64,000 nt of DNA from Brevibacterium sp. CS2 (GCF_005280295.1 NZ_CP040020.1:2108001-2172000); one strand, 5' to 3'. Counted from the first letter of the stretch, positions 1-11,734 are shown. Translations and numbers: made by a program. Notes: generated from the letters alone by a model not told the origin.

Positions 1-193
1 GTGGAATCGCCGTGGAGTGCCTGAACGCACACCGTGCAGATTTCGCAGGCGTCAGCCTCACCTCTCACCCCTTCCGGGATCGAGGTGCGCGCGCCGGTCA
101 GTGTTCGTCCATGGTGGTCAATCGGGAGCCCGGTTCGCCCCGCCGAGTCGTCAGGAGTCAGCCCTGTTCACTCCAGCTGCCTTGTCACCGACA
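1..193. other. left edge, no gene called
   Basis: No complete gene is supported here. A stop codon at 22-24 in frame 1 could end an upstream gene entering from the left, but only seven codons are visible. atpI often precedes atpB in this position; nothing in these bases identifies it. The reading frame of atpB stays open upstream of position 194, but the residues there do not look like an AtpB N-terminus. Confidence 0.3.
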
Positions 194-985
194 ATGCTTC
201 TCGCAGCGAGCGAGGGAGGCGGTTTCCACGCCCCCGGACTCGAGGAGTTCTATCCACCGGCAGTTCTGTTCGCGGGCACTCCGTTCGAGCTCAACCGGAT
301 CATGATCATCCGGATCATCGTGAGCCTGCTGCTCGTGCTGCTCTTCGTGTGGCTACTGCGCAACCCCAAGCTCGTCCCGGGCCGCGGCCAGTCGATCGCG
401 GAGATGGTCCTCGACTTCATCCGCAAGGGCATCGCCTACGACATGCTCGGCAAGAAGGACGGCGACCGCTTCTTCCCGCTCATCGCGGTGATCTTCCTGT
501 CGGTCTTCGCCCTCAACATCACCGGCATCATCCCGTTCCTCAACATCTCGTCGAACGCGAACATCGGCATGCCGCTCGTCATGGCGCTCGTCGCCTACGT
601 CGTCATGATCGGCGCCGGCATCAAGGCCCAGGGCGGCGGCCAGTACATCAAGAGCCAGCTCTTCCCGGCCGGCGTGCCCAAGGCGATGTACATCCTCGTC
701 ACCCCGATCGAGGCGGTCTCGACCTTCGTCGCCCGCCCGCTCAGCCTCACCCTCCGACTCACGTTCAACATGCTCGTCGGACACCTCCTCCTGGTGCTGT
801 GCTTCGCGGCCACCCAGTACTTCATCGTCGAGCTCGGCGGGGCCTGGGCGGCCTTCGGCGCACTCACCTTCATCGGCGGCTTCGCGTTCACGCTGTTCGA
901 GATCCTGGTCGCGATCCTGCAGGCCTACATCTTCGCGCTGCTCACCGCCGCCTACATCCAGCTCAGCGTGTCCCAGGACCACTGA
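194..985 (+). CDS. atpB: F1Fo ATP synthase subunit a
   Basis: Membrane subunit a of the Fo motor, which forms the two proton half-channels against the c-ring. From the ATG at 194 the protein is 263 residues and starts MLLAASEGGGFHAPG, the N-terminus expected of actinobacterial AtpB. The in-frame upstream region is not conserved in character and no good Shine-Dalgarno is visible. Several hydrophobic helices follow, including the helix PLSLTLRLTFNMLVGHLLLV, which carries the essential Arg. It is the first gene of an atpB-E-F-H-A-G-D-C operon; atpE follows after 85 bases. Function is secure; the exact start is slightly less so. Confidence 0.95.
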   Translation: MLLAASEGGGFHAPGLEEFYPPAVLFAGTPFELNRIMIIRIIVSLLLVLLFVWLLRNPKLVPGRGQSIAEMVLDFIRKGIAYDMLGKKDGDRFFPLIAVIFLSVFALNITGIIPFLNISSNANIGMPLVMALVAYVVMIGAGIKAQGGGQYIKSQLFPAGVPKAMYILVTPIEAVSTFVARPLSLTLRLTFNMLVGHLLLVLCFAATQYFIVELGGAWAAFGALTFIGGFAFTLFEILVAILQAYIFALLTAAYIQLSVSQDH

Positions 986-1052
986 GCCGGCCCATTGAAC
1001 CTGTCAACCAACGGCTAGGAACGAGTCCGACCCACCAGTCGGATTTCAGTAA

Positions 1053-1304
<252 letters not shown>

Positions 1305-1325
1305 TAACGGAAGCAGAGCGATCAC

Positions 1326-1886
1326 ATGACCCCGATTTCAGTGCTTGCAGCAGGAGAGACTGCCAACCCCCTGCTGCCGGCGACCTATGACATCATCTGG
1401 TCAGCGGTCTGCTTCGCCATCATCTTCTTCGCCTTCTGGAAGCTCGTGCTGCCGAAGTTCAGGGACATCCTGGACGAGCGCGCACAGGCCATCGAAGGCG
1501 GCATCGAGAAGGCTGAGCGGGTGCAGGCGGAGGCCGACGAGGCCCTCGCCGAGTACCAGAAGCAGCTCGCCGACGGTCGCGCCGAGGCCGCACGGCTCCG
1601 GGCCGAGGCCCAGGAAGAGGGCGCGCAGATCCTGGCAGAGATGAAGCAGAACGCCAACGACGAGGCCGAGCGCATCATCGCGCAGGCCAAGGCGCAGATC
1701 GAGGCCGAGCGGCAGGCCGCGATGGTCTCGCTGCGCGGTGAGGTCGGCGGCATCGCCACCGATCTGGCCTCGCGGATCGTGGGCGAGAGCCTGCGCGACG
1801 ACCAGCGCGCCGCGAACGTCGTCGACCGCTTCATCGCCGACCTCGAAGCGCAGACCCCTGCGGCTCAGCCGGTGAAGGAGTACTGA
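1326..1886 (+). CDS. atpF: F1Fo ATP synthase subunit b
   Basis: Peripheral stalk subunit b linking Fo to F1. The 186-residue protein has one N-terminal membrane segment (about residues 20-42, IIWSAVCFAIIFFAFWKLVL) and then a long Ala/Glu/Arg-rich coiled coil to about residue 165. Unlike mycobacteria, where b and delta are fused in one chain, a separate atpH follows here. The stop codon overlaps the atpH start by one base, so translational coupling is likely. Start ATG at 1326 has an AGCAGAG-like ribosome site. Confidence 0.95.
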   Translation: MTPISVLAAGETANPLLPATYDIIWSAVCFAIIFFAFWKLVLPKFRDILDERAQAIEGGIEKAERVQAEADEALAEYQKQLADGRAEAARLRAEAQEEGAQILAEMKQNANDEAERIIAQAKAQIEAERQAAMVSLRGEVGGIATDLASRIVGESLRDDQRAANVVDRFIADLEAQTPAAQPVKEY

Positions 1887-2692
1887 TGCTCCAGTCGAGC
1901 AGAAGCTCACTCGCCCTCACGCTGCAGGACCTGGACACCGCCCTCGGGCAGGGTTCCGGTGCCGCGCTGGCCGACGGCCTGCTCGGCATGGTCTCGGTGC
2001 TGGCGGACAACACCCAGCTGCGCCGGGCGATGGCGGACTCGGCGATCGAAGCCGAGCGCAAGCGCGGTGTGCTCACGAGCCTGTTCGCCGATTCGGTGGA
2101 CGAGCGCGCGCTCGACATCGCCCTCGCCGCGGCCGCCCGTCACTGGGCACGGGCGCAGGACTACGTCACCGCGCTCGAGGTCGCCGGCGTCACGGCGGTC
2201 GCGGCCGAGGCCCAGACCGCCGGCCGGCTCGGGCAGGTCGAGGAGGAGCTGTTCCGCTTCAGCCGCCTGCTGGAATCCGATCACGAGCTCGGCTGGGCCT
2301 TCGAGTCCGCCGCGCCCGCGGAGTCCAAGCGTGCGCTCGTCGCGGACCTGCTCGGCTCGAAAGCCTCGACCGACACCGTCCGTCTCGCCTCCCAGGCAGC
2401 AGCGCACCCGCGCGGCCTGCGGGTCTCGGAGACGCTGGACACCTACTCCGAGGTGCTCGCGGCGCGCCAGCAGCGCTCCGTCGCCGAGGTGACGGTCGCC
2501 CAGCCGTTGAGCCCCGAACAGCAGGACCGTCTGACCGCAGCGCTCTCCGCCTCCTATGGCAGGGAGCTGGTCCTCAACGTGCACGTCGATCCCGAAGTCG
2601 TCGGCGGAGTGCGCGTGCAGGTCGGCGATGAGGTGATGAACTCGACGATCTCGGATCGTCTGGCAGACGCCCGTCGCCGGCTCGCCGGCTGA
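1886..2692 (+). CDS. atpH: F1Fo ATP synthase subunit delta
   Basis: Delta (OSCP) subunit that caps the alpha3-beta3 head and binds the b stalk. At 268 residues it is longer than the roughly 180-residue E. coli protein, as is usual in Actinobacteria. The C-terminal part carries the recognisable VAEVTVAQPLSPEQQDRL...VDPEVVGGVRVQVGDEVMNST signature region (about residues 193-255). It starts within the last base of the atpF stop (TGATG). A 102-base gap separates it from atpA. Confidence 0.94.
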   Translation: MLQSSRSSLALTLQDLDTALGQGSGAALADGLLGMVSVLADNTQLRRAMADSAIEAERKRGVLTSLFADSVDERALDIALAAAARHWARAQDYVTALEVAGVTAVAAEAQTAGRLGQVEEELFRFSRLLESDHELGWAFESAAPAESKRALVADLLGSKASTDTVRLASQAAAHPRGLRVSETLDTYSEVLAARQQRSVAEVTVAQPLSPEQQDRLTAALSASYGRELVLNVHVDPEVVGGVRVQVGDEVMNSTISDRLADARRRLAG

Positions 2693-2794
2693 CACACCAC
2701 CGCCCGCGCACCTCGGGCACACATACACGGTATGGAGCGGTCCACCCGACCACCTCGGGGACGCTCTTCGAAAACAAGGAAGCAGGGAAACCAG

Positions 2795-4453
2795 ATGGCG
2801 GAACTGACAATTCGTCCGGAGGAGATCCGGGACGCCCTGGGGAAGTTCGTCGAATCGTACAACCCGCAGGGTGGAGACAAGACCGAGGTCGGCAAGGTCA
2901 TCACCGCCGGTGACGGCATTGCCAGCGTCTCGGGCCTGCCCGGCGTGATGGCGAACGAGCTCCTCCGGTTCGAGGACGGCACCCTCGGCCTCGCCCAGAA
3001 CCTCGATGAGCGCGAGATCGGTGCCGTCATCCTCGGTGACTTCGAAGGCATCGCCGAAGAGCAGAACGTCTACCGCACCGGCGAGGTCCTGTCGATCCCG
3101 GTCGGCGACGGCTACCTCGGACGCGTCGTCGACCCGCTCGGCAACCCGATCGACGGACTCGGCGAGATCGCCTCCACCGGCCGCCGCGAGCTCGAGCTCC
3201 AGGCCGCCGGCGTGATGGACCGCAAGGAGGTCAAGGAGCCGCTGCAGACCGGCCTCAAGGCCATCGACGCGATGATCCCGATCGGCCGCGGACAGCGCCA
3301 GCTCATCATCGGCGACCGCAAGACCGGCAAGACCGCGATCGCGCTCGACACGATCATCAACCAGAAGGCCAACTGGGAGTCCGGCGACCCGAAGAAGCAG
3401 GTCCGCTGCATCTACGTCGCCTGCGGCCAGAAGGGCTCGACCATCGCCTCGGTGCGCCGCAGCCTCGAGGAGTCGGGTGCGCTCGAGTACACCACGATCG
3501 TCGCCTCCCCGGCCTCCGACCCCGCCGGCTTCAAGTACCTCGCCCCCTACGCGGGCTCCGCCATCGGCCAGCACTGGATGTACGAGGGCAAGCACGTCCT
3601 CATCGTGTTCGACGACCTGTCGAAGCAGGCCGAGGCCTACCGTGCGATCTCCCTCCTGCTGCGCCGTCCGCCGGGTCGTGAGGCCTACCCGGGCGACGTG
3701 TTCTACCTCCACTCCCGCCTGCTCGAGCGCTGCGCCAAGCTGTCGGACGCGATGGGCGGCGGTTCGATGACCGGCCTGCCGATCATCGAGACCAAGGCGA
3801 ACGACGTCGGAGCCTTCATCCCGACGAACGTCATCTCGATCACCGACGGCCAGATCTTCCTCCAGTCGGATCTGTTCAACTCGAACCAGCGCCCCGCGGT
3901 CGACGTCGGCATCTCGGTGTCGCGCGTCGGCGGCTCCGCCCAGACGAAGCCGCTGCGCGGTGTGTCGGGCACGCTGAAGATCTCGCTCGCGCAGTACCGC
4001 TCGCTCGAGGCCTTCGCGATGTTCGCCTCGGACCTCGATCCTGCGACCAAGCAGCAGCTGGCCCGCGGCGCCCGCCTCACCGAGCTGCTCAAGCAGAACC
4101 AGTTCTCCCCAATGTCGGCGGAGAAGCAGACCGTGTCGATCTGGGCCGGCTCCGAGGGTCACCTCGACGACATCCCGGTCGAGGACGTGCTGCGGTTCGA
4201 AGCGGAGTTTCACGAGCACCTCGAGCGGAAGACGAATCTGCTCGACACGATCCGTGATCTCACCGCCAAGCTCTCCGATGAGATCATCAGCGAGCTCGAT
4301 CAGGCGATCACCGACTTCAAGGCCGGCTTCCAGCCGTCCTCGGATGCGGGCATCCACGCCGGCTCGGAGGAGTTCGACTCCGCCCAGGCCGACGAGGTGC
4401 AGCAGGAGAAGATCGTCAAGCAGTCGCGCGGGTCCTCGGCCAAGAAGGCCTGA
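2795..4453 (+). CDS. atpA: F1Fo ATP synthase subunit alpha
   Basis: Non-catalytic nucleotide-binding subunit of the F1 hexamer. The ATG at 2795 is chosen because AGGAAGCAGGG lies just before it and the protein begins [11 protein letters not shown], the family N-terminus; the frame is open further upstream from 2732. It is 552 residues, with P-loop GDRKTGKT at 173-180. The C-terminal 30 or so residues are an acidic/polar tail ending SRGSSAKKA, typical of actinobacterial AtpA. Confidence 0.97.
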   Translation: MAELTIRPEEIRDALGKFVESYNPQGGDKTEVGKVITAGDGIASVSGLPGVMANELLRFEDGTLGLAQNLDEREIGAVILGDFEGIAEEQNVYRTGEVLSIPVGDGYLGRVVDPLGNPIDGLGEIASTGRRELELQAAGVMDRKEVKEPLQTGLKAIDAMIPIGRGQRQLIIGDRKTGKTAIALDTIINQKANWESGDPKKQVRCIYVACGQKGSTIASVRRSLEESGALEYTTIVASPASDPAGFKYLAPYAGSAIGQHWMYEGKHVLIVFDDLSKQAEAYRAISLLLRRPPGREAYPGDVFYLHSRLLERCAKLSDAMGGGSMTGLPIIETKANDVGAFIPTNVISITDGQIFLQSDLFNSNQRPAVDVGISVSRVGGSAQTKPLRGVSGTLKISLAQYRSLEAFAMFASDLDPATKQQLARGARLTELLKQNQFSPMSAEKQTVSIWAGSEGHLDDIPVEDVLRFEAEFHEHLERKTNLLDTIRDLTAKLSDEIISELDQAITDFKAGFQPSSDAGIHAGSEEFDSAQADEVQQEKIVKQSRGSSAKKA

Positions 4454-4490
4454 CCGACCCCATGACGCTCGCTAGCGAAAGGAACATCTG

Positions 4491-6928
<2,438 letters not shown>

Positions 6929-6932
6929 TCCG

Positions 6933-7190
6933 ATGAGTCTCCAGGTCACCGTGGTCGCCGCCGAGCACGCTGTGTGGTCCGGCGAGGCCCGCCGGGTCGT
7001 GGCCAAGACCACCGAGGGCGAGATCGGCATCCTGCCCGGCCACGAGCCGGTGCTCGGCATCGTGGCCGGCGGGCAGGTGCGCATCGTGACCGCGGACGGC
7101 GAGCACCTCACGGCTCAGGCCGATGGCGGGTTCCTGTCCGTGGAGAACGATCGCGTGACCGTGGTCGCCGACCAGGCCGAACTCGTCTGA
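6933..7190 (+). CDS. atpC: F1Fo ATP synthase subunit epsilon (short form)
   Basis: Epsilon subunit at the base of the rotor. The protein is only 85 residues, [20 protein letters not shown] to VVADQAELV. It covers the N-terminal beta-sandwich domain ([13 protein letters not shown] motif near residue 29) and then stops. The C-terminal two-helix domain that lets epsilon block ATP hydrolysis in E. coli is therefore absent. It is the last gene of the operon. Start ATG at 6933 is 4 bases after the atpD stop. Confidence 0.93.
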   Translation: MSLQVTVVAAEHAVWSGEARRVVAKTTEGEIGILPGHEPVLGIVAGGQVRIVTADGEHLTAQADGGFLSVENDRVTVVADQAELV

Positions 7191-7197
7191 GCTTCGC

Positions 7198-7203
7198 TAC
7201 ACT
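7198..7203 (+). promoter_or_regulatory. -10 box, leaderless promoter of DUF2550 gene
   Basis: TACACT at 7198-7203 lies 7 bases before the GTG at 7211. No Shine-Dalgarno is present. This spacing is what a leaderless actinobacterial transcript would need, so the DUF2550 gene and murA probably have their own promoter in addition to read-through from atp. Confidence 0.55.
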
Positions 7204-7210
7204 GGCAGAC

Positions 7211-7675
7211 GTGAACCCCTCCTCCCTACTGATTGTTCTGCTCTCATTGGTAGGGCTGGCGATCCTCGTCGTCGCACTGTTCTCGATGCGACGCCGCTCG
7301 ATCACCCGTCTGTCGGGCGCATTCGACTGCTCCACCCGCGTGGGCGACGGTACCCGTCGCCCACGTTGGCGTCTCGGGGTCGGGGTGTTCACCGTCACCG
7401 CTCTCGCGTGGTACCCCGTGTTCAGCCTCGGCCGGCGCCCCGCCTTCCTGCTGCCGCGCTCGGATCTCGAGATCACCGCGCGGAATGCGCCTGATCCGGA
7501 CGAGCAGTACGCGGTGCTGCCCGATGCTCAGATCATCACGTGCCGCTACGGCACCCATGACGGGGATCCCCGGGACGTGCTCCTCGCCCTCGACTCCGAG
7601 GCGCTCTCGGCCTTCTCCTCCTGGCTCGAGTCGGCTCCTCCCGGCTCCAATCTCACGATGGGACGATTCACCTGA
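7211..7675 (+). CDS. DUF2550 family membrane protein
   Basis: Conserved actinobacterial protein of unknown function that habitually sits between atpC and murA. It has 154 residues. A single N-terminal membrane helix (about residues 4-25, [19 protein letters not shown]) is followed by a basic stretch [18 protein letters not shown] and a small soluble domain, [19 protein letters not shown]. The GTG start at 7211 is set by the leaderless promoter geometry. Its stop overlaps the murA start (TGATG), so the two are translationally coupled. Position next to peptidoglycan synthesis suggests, but does not prove, an envelope role. Confidence 0.85.
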   Translation: MNPSSLLIVLLSLVGLAILVVALFSMRRRSITRLSGAFDCSTRVGDGTRRPRWRLGVGVFTVTALAWYPVFSLGRRPAFLLPRSDLEITARNAPDPDEQYAVLPDAQIITCRYGTHDGDPRDVLLALDSEALSAFSSWLESAPPGSNLTMGRFT

Positions 7676-8979
7676 TGCAGGTCCTGACCGTCCACGGCCC
7701 CGCTGTGCTGTCCGGCTCCGTCGAGGTCCGCGGGGCGAAGAACAGCGTGCTCAAGCTCATGGCGGCGACCCTGCTCGCCCCGGGCCGTTCCGTGATCACC
7801 AATGTGCCGCGCATCCTCGACGTGTCGATCATGTGCGAGCTGCTCGGACGCCTCGGCTGCGGGATCGACTACGACCCGGAGGCCGGGACGGTCGCGATCG
7901 ACGTGCCTGAGGAGGCCGGGATCCAGGCGGACTACGAGCTCGTCCGCGCGATGCGCGCCTCGATCTCCGTTCTCGGCCCGCTCACCGGTCGGATGCACGC
8001 CGCCCACGTGGCGCTGCCCGGCGGCGACGCGATCGGCTCGCGCGGGCTCGACCTCCACAAAGTTGGCCTCGAGCTCCTCGGGGCGACCGTCCACCTCGAC
8101 CACGGATATTTCATCGCCGAGGCGCCCGACGGCCTGCGCGGGGCGGACATCCACCTCGCGTTCCCCTCGGTCGGGGCGACGGAGAACCTCGTCATGGCCG
8201 CGACGCTCGCCGAGGGCCGGACCGTCATCGAGAACGCGGCGCGCGAACCGGAGATCGTCGACATCTGTCGGATGCTCGTGGCGATGGGCGCACGGATCTC
8301 CGGGATCGGCACCTCGACCCTGACCGTCGACGGCGTCGCCCGCCTGCAGCCGGTGGAGCACCGCTGCGTGGGGGATCGGATCGTCGCCGGGACCTGGGCG
8401 TTCGCCGCCGCGATCACCGGGGGCGACCTCACCGTCGAGGGCGCGTCCCTCGACCTGCTGCCGATCGTCGTCGACAAGCTCCGCGACGCCGGGGCGGAGG
8501 TCGCGGACTGCGACACCGACAACCCCGGCGGCGCGTTCCGGGTGCGTGGGACCGAGCGGCCGCGCAGCATCCGTGTCTCGACCCTGCCGTTCCCCGGCTT
8601 CCCCACGGATCTCCAGCCCTTCGTCATCGCGCTCAACGCGGTGGCCGACGGTGTGGGGCTGCTGACCGAGAACCTCTTCGAGGCGCGCTGGCGGTTCGTC
8701 AACGAGCTCGCCCGGCTCGGCGCGGAGGTGTCGATCGACGGCAACCACGCGCTCATCACCGGGGTGCCGCAGCTCTCCGGGGCGGAGGTCGAGGCCTCGG
8801 ATATCCGGGCCGGGGCGGGTCTGGTGCTCGCGGGGCTCGCCGCGACCGGGCAGACGCAGATCTCCGGTGTCGATCACATCGATCGTGGCTACGAGTACTT
8901 CGTGGAGAAGCTCCAGGCGCTCGGTGCGCAGGTCGAGCGGGTGGAGAAGCCCGATCTCCTCGACTTCGACCGCCCCTGA
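7675..8979 (+). CDS. murA: UDP-N-acetylglucosamine 1-carboxyvinyltransferase
   Basis: First committed step of peptidoglycan synthesis: transfer of enolpyruvate from PEP to UDP-GlcNAc in the cytoplasm. It has 434 residues with the two-lobed EPT fold; [12 protein letters not shown] (residues 20-31) and the [11 protein letters not shown] and HIDRGYE motifs are clear. The catalytic loop reads LPGGDAIG, so residue 118 is Asp where most bacteria have the fosfomycin-reactive Cys. Mycobacterial MurA has the same substitution and is intrinsically fosfomycin resistant. The start overlaps the DUF2550 stop. Downstream lies the left arm of an inverted repeat, 6 bases past the stop. Confidence 0.97.
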   Translation: MQVLTVHGPAVLSGSVEVRGAKNSVLKLMAATLLAPGRSVITNVPRILDVSIMCELLGRLGCGIDYDPEAGTVAIDVPEEAGIQADYELVRAMRASISVLGPLTGRMHAAHVALPGGDAIGSRGLDLHKVGLELLGATVHLDHGYFIAEAPDGLRGADIHLAFPSVGATENLVMAATLAEGRTVIENAAREPEIVDICRMLVAMGARISGIGTSTLTVDGVARLQPVEHRCVGDRIVAGTWAFAAAITGGDLTVEGASLDLLPIVVDKLRDAGAEVADCDTDNPGGAFRVRGTERPRSIRVSTLPFPGFPTDLQPFVIALNAVADGVGLLTENLFEARWRFVNELARLGAEVSIDGNHALITGVPQLSGAEVEASDIRAGAGLVLAGLAATGQTQISGVDHIDRGYEYFVEKLQALGAQVERVEKPDLLDFDRP

Positions 8980-8984
8980 GACCT

Positions 8985-9017
8985 CAATTTCCGAAGGTTC
9001 CTGAGAGTCTTTCCGCG
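8985..9017 (+). repeat. left arm of 33-bp inverted repeat flanking the DUF559 gene
   Basis: Bases 8985-9017 are the reverse complement of 10230-10262. The outer 23 bases match perfectly and the inner 7 also match, with 3 mismatched bases between (9008-9010 against 10237-10239). The arm contains GGTTCCTGAGA, also found in the palindrome at 34747-34805. It begins 6 bases after the murA stop. Confidence 0.9.
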
Positions 9018-9252
9018 ATTCTTCGCAAGGTCAGCGCGCCGCCGGCTGTGTCCCGTGACGGGTCCGGGTGCTGGTCGCAGCGCAGCGACCGGTGGAGTTC
9101 CCCGGTGGCGAAGGTGCCCCCGATGTCATCGCCCGCGTCGCGAGGTCACAGCCGCGGCGTCCTGGTGTCACAGGCGGGAGCCGGAGCCCGCAGCAGTCCA
9201 CAGGCCGGGGCGCGCACTGGTGCCGGGGCGACGCTCTGTCTAGCGTGCCGGC
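9018..9252 (+). promoter_or_regulatory. upstream region and leaderless promoter of the DUF559 gene
   Basis: No gene is supported in this stretch. It ends with the -10 box TAGCGT at 9241-9246, 6 bases before the ATG at 9253, which suggests a leaderless transcript. No other motif stands out; several short GC-rich self-complementary runs are unremarkable at this base composition. Confidence 0.45.
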
Positions 9253-10185
9253 ATGGCTGCACACCGGATCCCCCTGTACTTCAACCCCGACGATCACGAC
9301 TCCTACGACCTGTCCTCGTACTCCGTCACCGCGCGCGGACATGTCCGTGCACCGCATCACGGCGTGCGCGAGCACCCGGAGTGGCGGAAGACGATCGAGA
9401 TCCCCGACTGGGCCGATGAGGATTGGAAGACCATCCATCTGCGCCAGCTCGGCCTCCAGCACGTGCGGCCGGACTGTGCCGCGAGCCACACCTCGGCGGC
9501 GGTCCTCCACGGCATGGCGGTCCCGCAGCACCTGCTCCGCCACAGCCACGTGACCTCGATGATCGGCGTCGTGCCGATCCGCCGCCGAGGCGTCAAAGGG
9601 CATTCGGCGGAGCTGCTCGATGTCGTCGAGGAGTGGGACCTGCGGATCGTCGCACGTGATCAGACGCTGCGGCAGATCGCCGGGATGCTCGGCGTGCGCG
9701 ACATGACCATCGCCCTCGACTGCCTGCTTGGCACGTGGCACGGAGAGGCGAGCGCCACCCTGGATTCGCTCCGCGCCGTCGCCGAGGCGCCGGTCCGGTA
9801 CCGCGGCAGGTCGACCTTCCGCGCCGCGCTCGACCGCGCGCGGCCGGGGGTGGATTCGCCGCGCGAGACTTCTCTGCGACTCGTGCTTGTGGACGGCGGG
9901 CTCCCGGAGCCGGTCGTCCATCCTCCCGTCCACATCCGAGCGTTCGGTCGGACGATCCATCCGGATGTCGGCTACGTCGAGCAGCGACTCGCCGTCGAGT
10001 ACGAGGGGGAGCACCACCGGACCGACCCCGTCCAGTGGGCGGTCGACATCGAGCGCGGTCAGGCGTTCGAGTCGGAGGGCTGGCGACGTATCCGGGTGAC
10101 GAAGGACATGCCCGAGGCCGAGGTCGTCGCGCTCACGGCCGCTGCCCTGGACGCCTCGCCGACGGTCCGGGGATTCGGGGCATGA
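9253..10185 (+). CDS. DUF559 / AbiEi-like endonuclease-fold protein
   Basis: 310-residue protein of the widespread actinobacterial type with an AbiEi-like N-terminal half and a DUF559 (Vsr-like PD-(D/E)xK fold) C-terminal domain. The N-terminal half shows RQLGLQHVRPDCAASHTSAA. The C-terminal domain carries the probable active site: Asp238 in IHPDVGYVEQRLAVEYEGEH, with Glu249 and Glu251 and His254-His255. Substrate and role are unknown. It sits alone between convergent murA and a GNAT gene, inside a pair of 33-bp inverted repeats. No toxin or antitoxin partner is adjacent. Base composition resembles its neighbours, so a recent foreign origin is not obvious. Confidence 0.8.
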   Translation: MAAHRIPLYFNPDDHDSYDLSSYSVTARGHVRAPHHGVREHPEWRKTIEIPDWADEDWKTIHLRQLGLQHVRPDCAASHTSAAVLHGMAVPQHLLRHSHVTSMIGVVPIRRRGVKGHSAELLDVVEEWDLRIVARDQTLRQIAGMLGVRDMTIALDCLLGTWHGEASATLDSLRAVAEAPVRYRGRSTFRAALDRARPGVDSPRETSLRLVLVDGGLPEPVVHPPVHIRAFGRTIHPDVGYVEQRLAVEYEGEHHRTDPVQWAVDIERGQAFESEGWRRIRVTKDMPEAEVVALTAAALDASPTVRGFGA

Positions 10186-10229
10186 GGTCGGGGGTCCGTG
10201 AGGTCCTGCATCGTGAGATCGCACAGACG

Positions 10230-10262
10230 CGCGGAATCGCTCTCAGGAACCTTCGGAAATTG
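10230..10262 (+). repeat. right arm of 33-bp inverted repeat flanking the DUF559 gene
   Basis: Reverse complement of 8985-9017 with 30 of 33 positions matching. It ends at the base just before the stop codon of the GNAT gene (10263-10265). Without the intervening 1.2 kb the two arms would form one long hairpin between the convergent murA and GNAT genes. Confidence 0.9.
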
Positions 10263-10652
10263 TCAGGAGAAGAGGGCGAGGTGGGCGCTGCTGACCGGGT
10301 CGACGTGGTCAGCGAACTCGTCGTGCTTGCCCACCCACGATTTGACGTAGGGGCACAGCGGGACGACCCGGTAGCCCTCGGTCACGGAGGCGGCGATCGC
10401 GTCCCGGGTGTGGCGCGAGGCGAGCCCCTGGCCGGAGAAGGCCTCGTCGATCACCGTGTGGTAGAGGATCCGCTGCTGCGCCGGGTCCGAGGAACCCCCG
10501 CCGGGGGCGTCCCCCTCACCGGATCCGCTCCCGCCGCCGCGGGGCGCCGTGGTGTCGCGGTAGGCCGAGAACCCCGCCGGCGCGCCGTCGACGGTGATGT
10601 CGTAGCGGTGCTCGGCAGGGTTGTCGGTGACTTCGATGACAGGATCGCTCAT
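10263..10652 (-). CDS. small GNAT-family N-acetyltransferase
   Basis: 129-residue acetyltransferase of the short YjdJ-like type (N-acetyltransferase CG group). The core is IDEAFSGQGLASRHTRDAI, with the acetyl-CoA binding loop around GQGLA, and the C-terminal VVPLCPYVKSWVGKHDEF that marks this subfamily. A Gly/Ser-rich stretch (about residues 38-61, PRGGGSGSGEGDAPGGGS) is inserted where relatives usually have a short turn before the central strand. Its start overlaps the stop of the upstream pirin gene by 4 bases, so both are cotranscribed. Substrate unknown. Confidence 0.85.
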   Translation of the reverse strand: MSDPVIEVTDNPAEHRYDITVDGAPAGFSAYRDTTAPRGGGSGSGEGDAPGGGSSDPAQQRILYHTVIDEAFSGQGLASRHTRDAIAASVTEGYRVVPLCPYVKSWVGKHDEFADHVDPVSSAHLALFS

Positions 10653-11734
10653 GACTGCCTCCTGGGCTTGATGCGGACGCGGGGGAGCGGGGGCGCCGGG
10701 ATCGGCTCGGGCTGGTCGGGCGGGAAGGTGCCGAACCGCGGCCCCTCGACGCCGTCGCCCACAGGCTCGGCGATGGTGTCACCGCCCTCGCCGTCGCCCA
10801 GCGGCTCAGCGGCACCGGCGCCATCGGCGCTGTCGCTGTCCTCGGCGCGACCGATCTCGGTCTGCCACGCGCGACGGTAGGCGACGATCTCGTCGTGGCT
10901 GCGTCCGACGAAGTTCCACCACATGACGATGCTCTCCCCGAACGGCCGCCCGCCGACGACGATCACCCGGGCGGGCGCCTCGGGCCCGGCGGTGAGCCTC
11001 AGCGCATCCGGACCCGACGGGAGGTACGCGAGCTCGTCCGGCGCCACCGTCTGCTCGTGATCGCGCACGCCGAGCGTGAGCGCACCGGAGTCGAGCAGCA
11101 CACCGTGCTCGCAGGAGGCATCGAGGTCGACCTCAACGGTCTGCCCCGCATCGACGAGGATCTCCGCGGCGTGCGCGGGCACACGGGTGTCCACCGGCGA
11201 GCTCTGCCCGGCGAAGGAGCCGAGGTAGGTGAGCACCTGGCCGCCGGGCACCTCGGCCCAGGTGGGGACGAAGTGCTGGGACTCCGGCATCCCGTTGCGC
11301 AGCGCGTCGGGCAGCGCGTACCAGAGCTGGACGCCGTGGAGCTGCTCGGTGGCATCGGAGGAGAACTCCGAGTGGGAGATGCCGGAGCCGGCGATCATGA
11401 GGTTGACCTCGCCGGGCCGCACGATGTTGGAGAAGCCGGTGGAGTCGATGTGCTCGATCTCGCCGTGGAACAGCAGGGTCACGGTGGCGAGCCCGGTGTG
11501 CGGGTGGCGGGCGACCTGCATGCCCCCGGTGGCGGCGACATCGTCGGGACCGAAGTGGTCGACGAAGCACCAGGGGCCGATGAGCGAGCGCTTGCGCTGG
11601 GGGAGGGTGCGGCGCACGGTCATCGCCCGCAGCCCGCCGAGCGGCACCTCGCGCGCGGTGATGATGTCGATGGCATCGGCGCAGGTGACGTGTGCGCACT
11701 CGTACTCAGCCGGGTCGATCTCGGGATTCGTCAT
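10649..11734 (-). CDS. pirin family protein
   Basis: Cupin-fold protein of the pirin family, probably a metal-binding dioxygenase-like (quercetinase-type) or regulatory protein. It has 361 residues. The N-terminal cupin carries the metal site region MQVARHPHTGLATVTLLFHG with further His/Glu in EIEHIDSTG and HSEFSS. The C-terminal cupin follows at about residues 170-275. The last 60 residues are Gly/Asp/Pro-rich and likely disordered, longer than usual. The ATG at 11734 is chosen because GAAGGAG precedes it. It forms an operon with the GNAT gene through a 4-base overlap. Confidence 0.9.
   Translation of the reverse strand: MTNPEIDPAEYECAHVTCADAIDIITAREVPLGGLRAMTVRRTLPQRKRSLIGPWCFVDHFGPDDVAATGGMQVARHPHTGLATVTLLFHGEIEHIDSTGFSNIVRPGEVNLMIAGSGISHSEFSSDATEQLHGVQLWYALPDALRNGMPESQHFVPTWAEVPGGQVLTYLGSFAGQSSPVDTRVPAHAAEILVDAGQTVEVDLDASCEHGVLLDSGALTLGVRDHEQTVAPDELAYLPSGPDALRLTAGPEAPARVIVVGGRPFGESIVMWWNFVGRSHDEIVAYRRAWQTEIGRAEDSDSADGAGAAEPLGDGEGGDTIAEPVGDGVEGPRFGTFPPDQPEPIPAPPLPRVRIKPRRQS

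Noticed and set aside
1907-4357. Long open frame on the minus strand opposite atpH and atpA
   Set aside because: High-GC genes leave long open antisense frames. Its residues are Asp/Arg/Val/Gly/Leu rich with no motif, and atpA on the other strand is unmistakable.
9253-10262. DUF559 gene as half of a toxin-antitoxin pair
   Set aside because: The N-terminal half resembles AbiEi antitoxins, but no AbiEii nucleotidyltransferase or other partner gene is adjacent.
8985-10262. DUF559 cassette as an insertion sequence
   Set aside because: No DDE, HUH or recombinase motif, and no target-site duplication could be seen outside the repeat arms: murA and GNAT stop codons abut them. I keep it as an unusual repeat-flanked gene.
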